From the NCBI GenBank assembly GCA_016871535.1, contig VHCZ01000033.1, positions 1 through 36,566 of the forward strand: 36,566 nt of DNA. The letters are read 5' to 3'. The DNA comes from Verrucomicrobiota bacterium. GTDB taxonomy: Bacteria; Verrucomicrobiota; Verrucomicrobiia; Limisphaerales; SIBE01. Under the pieces are notes generated by a model. The model did not search any database. It had not been told where the DNA came from and worked only from the letters and a program-made list of their open reading frames with translations. Of this stretch, positions 30,481-36,566 are shown one piece after another; position 1 is the stretch's first letter, and each line of letters begins with the position of its first letter. The translations under genes and the position numbers were made by a program.

Positions 30481-31215
30481 ATGATCACCGAATTAGGTTT
30501 TGGGAATTTCAAGTCTTGGAAACGAGTCCAGAAGATGCGATTCGCCCCGATTACGGGATTCTTCGGAGCGAACAGTTCCGGTAAGACAAGTGTGCTTCAA
30601 CTACTCCTCATGATTAAGCAAACGGTAGAATCTACGGACCGTCTGCAGGTTTTAGACTTCGGGAGCGAGAAGAGTCCCGCGAATCCAGGCAGTTTTCGGG
30701 ACGTGATGTTCTCGCATCAAACGCCTGGCACGCTGGACTGGCGCATTTTGTGGAAGCTCGATCACCCTCTCGCCGTGAAGAAACCGGAGGCCAAGACGGA
30801 TGATTTGTTTACAGGTGACACGATCGGATTCGAGGTGGAGATTGGAGAGAATGAAAAGAAGCGGTTGGTCGTGAATCGACTTATTTATTCATTTGCCAAT
30901 CGAGATTTTGAGATGCGTCGAAAGCTTACCGGGAAGGATAATTATGATCTCACGGTAAGCCCGGCCGACGACTTCCGATTCGTTCGAACCCCAGGACGTG
31001 TCTGGGGACTTCCTTCGCCTGTGAAATGCTACGGATTCCCTAACGAGGTCAACGCACGATTTCAAAATGCGGGCTTTCTTTCCGATCTCGAGGCAAAGGG
31101 AAAAGGCGGGAGACATTGGAACAACGCGTAGCGGCTTGGCTGAAGGAACTTGGCTTAATCAGTGCATTTCTCGTTGAGCCGGTTTCAAAGAAGGCGCAGA
31201 GGCCTTCTAACCCAC
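30481..31215 (+). pseudogene. AAA ATPase (DUF3696-like) remnant
   Basis: The frame starts MITELGFGNFKSWKRV and has a clear Walker A (FFGANSSGKTSVLQLLL), as in single-protein ATPases of the DUF3696/AAA_21 (OLD-like) group. It continues to NAGFLSDLEAKGKGG and ends at 31131. The coding sense resumes in a different frame with LEQRVAAWLKELGLISAFLV (31122-31181), a piece that lies much further along in intact homologues. So a block of about 100 residues is lost with a frameshift, and everything after EPV (Walker B, signature and C-terminal domain) is missing where the permease gene begins. Codon use is more AT-rich than in most neighbours, suggesting an acquired gene. Confidence 0.7.
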
Positions 31216-31220
31216 CAAAG

Positions 31221-32945
31221 TTAAAGTTCAAAATCCCGAACTTTCCGCAGTCCCAGTTTCAAAGGCAAGTGACCCAAAATGAAGGAAACCGCCAGGAAGA
31301 TGAACCAGGAATTTTCCAATGATCCGAGGACAGCACTGCGCCCGCGCGACCACGGGGAGCCCAGCGCCAGCAAGACGACCGAGCCGGCAATGTATAGAAA
31401 ACTGAGGACCAAACAAAACGTGCCGCCGAAGCCGCTGACAATTTTGCTCGGATTGTCTTCCTTGAAATTCGGATAAAGCACCCCCAGACCGACCGCCAAT
31501 CCGTTCAAAGCAAATGTCATCACGCTCACGGCCGTCGCGAAATAGAGTGTGCGCGTCCACGGCATCTTGAGCATCTGGCACGAAAGCAAGACCAGTCCCA
31601 GCGTGATGCAGAGCGAAGCCGAACTGGCCAGCGCGAACTTGGCTTTGATCATCCGCCCCAACCCCAGCGGCGCCAGCCCAAGCACCCAGAGCCGCTTTCC
31701 TTCGAGCGAGAATTGCGGATACACAAAACGCGTGGTCAACGTCGCCAGATTGAGCGAGCAGGCGCCCAGGTTGAGGTACGCCACCAGATTCACCCAGAAC
31801 GGATTGGTCAGTTGATGGGAGAAATGGCGCAAGTTGATGATGTAGGCGCCGAGCAACCCAAACAGAACGAACGTTTGCCCCCATTGCGTCGTGTCGCGCC
31901 AAAACAACCGAATGTCCTTTGCCATCAAGGCGCGTGTATCCGTCTTCACCCCAGGCAAGGCGCGCAAAGCCGATTCCACCCATCCCTCAGCGTATCCAAA
32001 GCTCGGACTCCGGCTGCGCCGCCCGCGAAGAAAACTCCATCGCTCCATAATTCCGCCCCGGCTTTGCACCGCTGAAAACGCTTCGTAGAAAATCCCGCCC
32101 GTTTTGGTGAACGAAAGAAATCCGAAGAACAGCACGTAACTCGACAACACCAAAGCGAAGAAACTCGCCGAGGCCAGGGCGCCTTCCGACCAGTTCAAGA
32201 CTCCCGCGGAAAGCCAATAGCTCGGCAGAAAAGGGAATTGCGCAAAGCGCGTCTTCAAAAGCAACCGATCCAAAACCGTGAGGACGCGCGTCTCCAGCAT
32301 GGGATCGGTGATCGGTTCGGGCTGGAACCACCACGCCGCTCCCGCCAATCCTCCCAACGCCACTCCAAGCGCGACCATTTGAAATGCGCGGCGATCCAGA
32401 TATCGGCCCAGGCTTACCGCCAGCCACGAGCCCGCCACGCCCGGCAGGATGATGAAAAGTCCAATCAGGAACAATGTGAGCAGATAAAAATGCCAGGGCA
32501 CGCCCCGGGTCAGTCCGTAAGCCGCAAGCAGCGGCGCGATGAGAAACACGAACGCCCACGAGGCCAGCAGCGTGGATTCGATGAATTTCCAGCGGAAGAT
32601 CGTTTGCGTCGAGACTGGGAGCGCGAGCAGATAAGACGTTTCCCGATTGCGAAACAGGTTCGTGTAACCGATGACCAGGTTGCTCAGCAACAGCAGCGCG
32701 AACAAGAAGGCGAACAGCAAAAACAAAAGCCGTTCCGTCAACAAACCTCCCAATCCGGGAAAGCGTCCCATGAATCTCAAGCCGCGGTGAAACAGGAGGA
32801 AGGACAACGCCAGGTAGCCCAGGATGAAAACCGCGATGACCGACCAGAGAAAACTGGATTGTTCGCGGATGGATTTCACACGCCGCCACGCCTGCAGCGT
32901 GTTGATCTGGACCAGAATCAGCAATGGAGAATGGATCGGTTGCAT
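31221..32945 (-). CDS. ABC-2-type exporter permease
   Basis: A 574-residue, strongly hydrophobic protein with about twelve membrane segments, for example FLWSVIAVFILGYLALSFLLF, LLFLLFAFLFALLLLSNLVI and HFYLLTLFLIGLFIILPGV, and a long middle cytosolic loop (about residues 250-330). The pattern is that of the putative ABC exporter family in which one large permease is paired with a separate ATPase. No ATPase gene of that type lies on the same strand nearby; the AAA remnant downstream is unrelated. It may therefore depend on a distant ATPase or be an orphan. The substrate cannot be predicted. Confidence 0.75.
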   Translation of the reverse strand: MQPIHSPLLILVQINTLQAWRRVKSIREQSSFLWSVIAVFILGYLALSFLLFHRGLRFMGRFPGLGGLLTERLLFLLFAFLFALLLLSNLVIGYTNLFRNRETSYLLALPVSTQTIFRWKFIESTLLASWAFVFLIAPLLAAYGLTRGVPWHFYLLTLFLIGLFIILPGVAGSWLAVSLGRYLDRRAFQMVALGVALGGLAGAAWWFQPEPITDPMLETRVLTVLDRLLLKTRFAQFPFLPSYWLSAGVLNWSEGALASASFFALVLSSYVLFFGFLSFTKTGGIFYEAFSAVQSRGGIMERWSFLRGRRSRSPSFGYAEGWVESALRALPGVKTDTRALMAKDIRLFWRDTTQWGQTFVLFGLLGAYIINLRHFSHQLTNPFWVNLVAYLNLGACSLNLATLTTRFVYPQFSLEGKRLWVLGLAPLGLGRMIKAKFALASSASLCITLGLVLLSCQMLKMPWTRTLYFATAVSVMTFALNGLAVGLGVLYPNFKEDNPSKIVSGFGGTFCLVLSFLYIAGSVVLLALGSPWSRGRSAVLGSLENSWFIFLAVSFILGHLPLKLGLRKVRDFEL

Positions 32946-32964
32946 ACGACCTTACCCATGAAGA

Positions 32965-33006
32965 GGGTAAGGACGCGTTCCACTGGAGTGGAATCCGTCC
33001 CTACCC
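32965..33006. repeat. Hairpin repeat family, copy 2
   Basis: GGTAAGGACGCGTTCCAC, a TGGA loop, and GTGGAATCCGTCCCTACC form an imperfect hairpin. Both arms match the element at 8745-8837 (18 and 14 bp exact, reverse complement). It lies 20 bp upstream of the permease start codon. Confidence 0.75.
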
Positions 33007-33544
33007 GCTTCACGGGAAGCTTGTAGCCGTTCACGCTCTGGCGTGGGACGATTATCTTGATAACGGCTGATGGGGGAGAGGGGCGTGAGAGCGTTTTGGA
33101 TGAAAATGGCGTTGGGTTGGAGGTCAGCGAGGGACTGAGTGTGGAGAGGGGGTTGAAGCAAACGGGGGAGTCTCCGGTAGGTTTCGAGAACTCCCCACGC
33201 ACCTCCTGGCAGGTTCTTCAGCAGGCGAAAAGGTTTTGGCGCTGAGAAAGGGGCCAGCGTCATGCACTCATTGGGAATAATCTTTGGCTGGGAAGAGTGA
33301 ACTCCATTCGGAGCCGAGGATCAAGGATGAAGGTTGGGATTTTTCGCTTTTCTCCTTGCCTCTGCGGCGGAGATAGAGATTGGAGTCGCCCCAGCCGTGC
33401 AGTTCACTGGAACCGCGCAAGGCCTGGCCGGGGCGACTGGCGTGGGAATCTTTGCGGGCGCGGTGAACGACCAGGATGGCCAAGTGAAATATCTGTAAGG
33501 AGCGAGCAACAAAGTCTGGCCGAAAAAGAACTGCCGCCCTTCGG

Positions 33545-33646
33545 GTTGCGCCGAATTTGGCTTGAGGCTTCGTTGCTCCTCGGTCACAGCCCACTGTGGA
33601 AGATGCTCCCTCGTCGCGCCACGCCCCAAGCCAAATTGGGCGCAAC
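33545..33646. repeat. 102-bp MITE-like element with 24-bp inverted ends
   Basis: The left end GTTGCGCCGAATTTGGCTTG (33545-33564 and on) and the right end (33623-33646, ending AAATTGGGCGCAAC) are reverse complements with two mismatches over 24 bp. The 54-bp centre has no coding capacity. It lies 47 bp before the unknown 200-residue gene. Confidence 0.75.
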
Positions 33647-33693
33647 GATTGTATGGTTATTTCGGAGACACCACACTAAACTCCGGCGCAGCT

Positions 33694-34296
33694 ATGAAGA
33701 ACCCCGTCCACGAAATCGAAGAATCCATGAAGCTGGTGGACCTGCATCCGACGCTGGAGGAAGTCGTGAGCGCAAACGGCCTGGACCGCAAAAAGTTGAC
33801 CATCGGCCTCAAAATGCAGGATGACCATCCTGACTTGTCCGCGCGCGAGGAAGTCATGGTTTGCGACAGAACCAGGAGCGCGCTGTGGAAGGTTCCTTCT
33901 TTGCGGGCGCTCTTTCGTGGTGAGAGATTGCCTCCCGACATGAGAGACGAGCCGCCTCCGGCCTACATGCCTTTGTTCTTTTTCATTGAGTTGCACATCG
34001 TGACTTTCTGTAACGGCTGCGGCGACAAAACGGACGGCGAATTCGAGGAGGCTTACAGTAATCTGCGGAGGCGCCCGGACGGCAAATCGCTCAGCCCCTT
34101 GCACTTTTTTCTCTGGCAAGTGTCCGCCGGCCTGTTGGGCCGACGCGCCGTCAGCGCCGCCGAGTTCGACGCCATCTTTGGCCGGCTGACGCGGTCGGCC
34201 CGCACGTTCCGCATTGGCGCCGTGTCGCGCAATTACATCACGGTAATCCGGCAAATGCAGGAAGAGATGGACAGGGCAAAACGACTCGATCGCTGA
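33694..34296 (+). CDS. Unknown 200-residue protein
   Basis: The protein starts MKNPVHEIEESMKLVDLHPTLEEVV at ATG 33694; the open frame extends up to 33562 but that part is repeat DNA (see the inverted-repeat element). Features are a charged helical N-terminal half, a hydrophobic YMPLFFFIELHIVTFC followed by CNGCGD (a CxxC pair), and a helical C-terminus (FRIGAVSRNYITVIRQMQEEM). No signal peptide. I do not recognise a family. Its stop codon abuts the 23-bp repeat at 34295. Confidence 0.6.
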   Translation: MKNPVHEIEESMKLVDLHPTLEEVVSANGLDRKKLTIGLKMQDDHPDLSAREEVMVCDRTRSALWKVPSLRALFRGERLPPDMRDEPPPAYMPLFFFIELHIVTFCNGCGDKTDGEFEEAYSNLRRRPDGKSLSPLHFFLWQVSAGLLGRRAVSAAEFDAIFGRLTRSARTFRIGAVSRNYITVIRQMQEEMDRAKRLDR

Positions 34297-34317
34297 TTCG
34301 CGTTCATTCGCGGGTTC
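34295..34317. repeat. 23-bp dispersed repeat, copy 2
   Basis: Starts within the stop codon of the unknown gene and matches 3970-3992 apart from two positions. Confidence 0.6.
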
Positions 34318-34401
34318 AATTGGCCCCAGACGTCATCCGACAATCCGGTCCAAAACAGTTGTCCCGGCGCCCCGAACCCGCTAAAAACCTCGCCGCACCT
34401 C

Positions 34402-34533
34402 ATGGCCACTCATCAATACCTCACCGCTCCCATCAGGACCTCCGGCATGCCGCCGGGCGTCCCGTACATCATCGGCAACGAAGCCGCCGAACGCTTCAGC
34501 GCAATGGCGCCAAGTCAGATGCCCCAAGCTTGA
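34402..34533 (+). pseudogene. N-terminal fragment of a second POT peptide transporter
   Basis: A 43-codon frame: [20 protein letters not shown] then [13 protein letters not shown] matches the N-terminus of a POT/PTR2 transporter subfamily up to the E-R-F-S part of the E-x-x-E-R-F-x-Y-Y-G motif, and then turns to unrelated residues and stops. It is of a different subfamily from the intact POT gene 28 bp downstream, and pairs with the C-terminal fragment at 35955-36145. Confidence 0.72.
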
Positions 34534-34561
34534 GGCACTTCGGATCAAGACCCAATCCTGC

Positions 34562-35890
34562 ATGACACTCATTGACGAACGCGCAAAGTGGTTTGGCCAC
34601 CCGCGAGGGCTGGCGACACTGTTCTTTACCGAGATGTGGGAACGCTTCAGTTACTACGGAATGCGCGCCCTGCTGATTCTCTACATGACAGCGCTCGCGA
34701 CAAATGGAGGACTGGGCTTTACGACCGAGAAGGCGGCAGGGATTTATGGCTGGTATACTTTTCTGGTTTATGCAGTCGGGATTCCTGGCGGGTTTATCGC
34801 CGACCGATGGCTTGGACACTATCGTGCAGTCTTCATAGGAGGGGCCATCATTGCCCTAGGTCACTTCACCCTGGCAATCTCAGGCCTCTCAGCGTTTTAC
34901 GCTGGCCTGGCCATCATCATTTTTGGCACTGGACTGCTAAAACCAAACATTAGCACGATGGTGGGGCTTCTCTACGCGCCAGGCGATACGCGGCGCGACG
35001 GAGGGTTTTCAATCTATTACATGGGAATTAACCTAGGCGCTGCAGCCGCTCCAATCGTATGCGGTTATCTGGGCCAGAAGGTTGGTTGGCATTGGGGATT
35101 CGCGGCTGCGGGTGTTGGCATGGTGCTAGGCTTGGTGCAGCTTTTTTTCGGGCGTCGCCATTTGCCGAGCAACGAGCGCCTTGCTTCGGGAGACACAGCG
35201 AATACGACGCCACATCCAGGCGTACCTGGCGCCCGCCAGCTCACCGCTACAGAATGGAAACGGCTTGGTGTTATAGCAGCACTTTTTTTGTTCGCTGTCT
35301 TGTTTTGGGCCGCGTACGAACAGGCCGGATCCAGCTTAAACCTGTTCGCCGACCGCTACACAAGGCTTTCGTGGTTTGGCCGAGAGTTCCCTTCCTCGTG
35401 GTTCCAATCGCTTAACGCTGTCTTTGTCTTGGTTTTTGCGCCGGTTTTCTCCTGGCTCTGGGTAGCCTTGGCTTCACGAGAACCGTCGAGTCCGGCCAAA
35501 TTCGTGTGGGGACTTGTTCTGGTGGGAATCGGATTTCTTTTATTGGTGCCGGCTGCTGGTTTTGCCCAGTCTGGAGAAGGCATTCGCGTCAGCCCGATGT
35601 GGCTGGTTGGTGCCTATCTGTTGCACACACTCGGTGAACTGTGTCTGAGCCCCGTCGGCCTTAGCATGGTCACAAAGCTGGCGCCTATGAGGTTGGTTGG
35701 AAGCATTATGGGCTTTTGGTTTCTTACCAATGCATTTGGCAACAAGCTTGGCGGCACGATCGCAGGTTACTTTGACCGGCTGCCGCTGCCGCAGCTATTC
35801 GGTGCTGTAGCGGGCGTGGCAATCGTTAGCGGGCTCATCCTTTTGTTTTTAGTGAAACCGATCAAGAAGTTGATGGGGGGAATTAAGTGA
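34562..35890 (+). CDS. POT-family proton/oligopeptide symporter
   Basis: A 442-residue transporter with about twelve membrane segments. The PTR2 signature FFTEMWERFSYYGMRALLILY is at residues 21-41, with the proton-coupling E-x-x-E-R; a second signature-like block is FGTGLLKPNISTMVGLLY. The protein ends FLVKPIKKLMGGIK, complete though short for the family (about 450-500). It takes up di- and tripeptides with protons across the inner membrane. Codon use is visibly richer in A/T at third positions than in genes to the left, hinting at lateral gain. It lies between two fragments of a different POT gene. Confidence 0.92.
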   Translation: MTLIDERAKWFGHPRGLATLFFTEMWERFSYYGMRALLILYMTALATNGGLGFTTEKAAGIYGWYTFLVYAVGIPGGFIADRWLGHYRAVFIGGAIIALGHFTLAISGLSAFYAGLAIIIFGTGLLKPNISTMVGLLYAPGDTRRDGGFSIYYMGINLGAAAAPIVCGYLGQKVGWHWGFAAAGVGMVLGLVQLFFGRRHLPSNERLASGDTANTTPHPGVPGARQLTATEWKRLGVIAALFLFAVLFWAAYEQAGSSLNLFADRYTRLSWFGREFPSSWFQSLNAVFVLVFAPVFSWLWVALASREPSSPAKFVWGLVLVGIGFLLLVPAAGFAQSGEGIRVSPMWLVGAYLLHTLGELCLSPVGLSMVTKLAPMRLVGSIMGFWFLTNAFGNKLGGTIAGYFDRLPLPQLFGAVAGVAIVSGLILLFLVKPIKKLMGGIK

Positions 35891-35954
35891 CTCGGCGAGG
35901 CTTAGCGTGACTGTTCAGCTTGGAAAGAGCGGTTGAGCCGTTTCAAGGTTCAGT

Positions 35955-36145
35955 AGCTTCTTCACGGCCGCCGTCAATTGCTTCATTCAAAATCCCGACG
36001 GCACCGTGAAACTCAGCGGCGCCGGCTATTTCTTCTTCTTCGTCAAAGTGATGGCGGTGACCTCAATCCTGTTCGTCGTGGTGTGGCCGGGTTTTACAAA
36101 GGCAAAACCTACTTGCAGGATGAAGGGGAGCAGACGGCGGCTTGA
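35955..36145 (+). pseudogene. C-terminal fragment of the second POT peptide transporter
   Basis: Reads SFFTAAVNCFIQNPDGTVKL, then SGAGYFFFFVKVMAVTSILF, and, after a frameshift near 36080, GFYKGKTYLQDEGEQTAA to a stop at 36145. This is the last periplasmic loop, final membrane segment and tail of a POT transporter of the kind that starts with the fragment at 34402. The middle of that gene is gone and its place is taken by the intact POT gene. Confidence 0.75.
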
Positions 36146-36411
36146 AGGGTTCGACGACCCGACGAGCGGCCTTGGTGAAAACGAAAACTTTGACAAACGG
36201 AGTGACCCGAACTCCTTGACTACTTCGAGCTGTGCCCCTGTAGCTGCGTTCAACCAGGCCGCGCGCGAAGCTGGAAACACTGCCACGGCGGCCAGAGTCA
36301 TCACGGCGGCGATCACCGCCGCCAGGTAAGTCGGCGAGTTGAATCGAAGGATCTGGAGCATCCCGTGATGCGCCTGTCGCTCTGGCCTTTGCGAGAAAGT
36401 TGTTTCCACAA
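36146..36411. other. Intergenic, possible minus-strand fragment
   Basis: A minus-strand start at 36361 reads MLQILRFNSPTYLAAVIAAV and a further hydrophobic stretch, like the membrane N-terminus of some small bacterial methyltransferases, but loses that sense within about 45 codons. Too short and uncertain to call a gene. Confidence 0.3.
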
Positions 36412-36561
36412 TCAGCCTATCGGCAGCGCTTCCAGGACGCCGCGAGGCCATGCGCACAGATAGGTCGGATTTCCTTCCACCGCGAGGAAGCGTTCGCGAG
36501 CCAGATCGCTGAGCAGTGTCGCGGATGCTGGAGCGTGCGATAGGCCGGTTGGCGGAATCAT
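36412..36561 (-). pseudogene. Short N-terminal fragment, possibly DUF2071-like
   Basis: A 49-codon frame: MIPPTGLSHAPASATLLSDL followed by ARERFLAVEGNPTYLCAWPR and VLEALPIG. The RERFLAVEGNPTYLCAW stretch resembles the start of verrucomicrobial DUF2071 (YqjF-type) proteins, which are about 230 residues, so this would be a truncated copy. Evidence is thin, since it rests on about 17 residues. Confidence 0.35.
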
Positions 36562-36566
36562 GCGGT

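Larger units (their letters stand above)
32946..33693. other. Intergenic region without a clear gene
   Basis: This 748-bp gap contains the hairpin repeat (32965-33006) and the inverted-repeat element (33545-33646). Between them, a plus-strand frame from a TTG at about 33333 reads GFFAFLLASAAEIEIGVAPA... to a stop near 33499 and looks like a short exported peptide, but it has no good start, family match or ribosome site. I do not call it a gene. Confidence 0.5.

Noticed and set aside
31116-31322. Short plus-strand frame after the ATPase remnant
   Set aside because: Only its first 20 or so residues belong to the ATPase remnant; the rest is antisense to the permease gene.
33333-33499. Possible small exported peptide starting from TTG
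   Set aside because: Weak start, no ribosome site, no family match; surrounded by repeat DNA.

Overview
The window looks like a chromosomal piece of a Verrucomicrobiota bacterium; a planctomycete is the second choice. The reasons are a compact metabolosome locus of the Planctomycetes-Verrucomicrobia (PV/PVM) type with only BMC-H and BMC-P shell proteins, a Tat-exported DUF1501 protein, high-GC coding DNA with weak Shine-Dalgarno sites, and intergenic DNA packed with heptanucleotide repeats and hairpin elements. No rRNA, tRNA, CRISPR array or intact transposase was seen.

Left part (1-8.7 kb): a GYD-domain protein; an M29-type aminopeptidase whose stop overlaps the start of a stand-alone ovothiol-type (OvoA C-terminal family) N-methyltransferase; a DUF1501 protein; a large FAD oxidoreductase/GcvT fusion of the dimethylglycine/sarcosine dehydrogenase type carrying two in-frame repeat insertions; a truncated SelA-like PLP enzyme; and an HpnA-like sugar epimerase.

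Middle left (9.1-13.0 kb): a partial ebo-type cluster on the plus strand (small unknown protein, EboB-type TatD hydrolase, frameshifted aspartic protease, EboE-type TIM barrel) followed by a glycosyltransferase-like protein. A 34-bp perfect palindrome acts as a likely bidirectional terminator against the next, convergent operon.

Core (13.1-22.9 kb): a leftward BMC operon in the order pduL, BMC-H, BMC-H, ackA, BMC-H, BMC-P, pduP-type aldehyde dehydrogenase, BMC-P, BMC-P, class II aldolase, broken lactate/malate dehydrogenase, and a DhnA/DeoC-like aldolase-family protein. A divergent DeoR regulator is read rightward. By analogy with the PV compartment, a deoxysugar phosphate (fuculose or rhamnulose 1-phosphate) is split to lactaldehyde and DHAP. 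Lactaldehyde is oxidised to lactyl-CoA, exchanged to lactyl-phosphate by PduL, and used to make ATP by the kinase. Candidate encapsulation helices sit at the N-termini of PduL and PduP and the C-terminus of the aldolase. The dehydrogenase that should help recycle NADH is a pseudogene. Most gaps in this operon are filled by 7-bp tandem repeats, each with a different word and several arranged as inverted arms.

Right part (22.9-36.6 kb): a broken multi-domain secreted protein beginning with an M23 peptidase, a PD-(D/E)XK-like protein, a LOG-family protein, an Ogt DNA repair protein, two tail-anchored coiled-coil proteins, a decayed AAA ATPase, an ABC-exporter permease, an unknown protein, and a complete POT peptide transporter lying between the N- and C-terminal remnants of a second POT gene. 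This part has lower GC in places and many gene fragments, which suggests a region of turnover.
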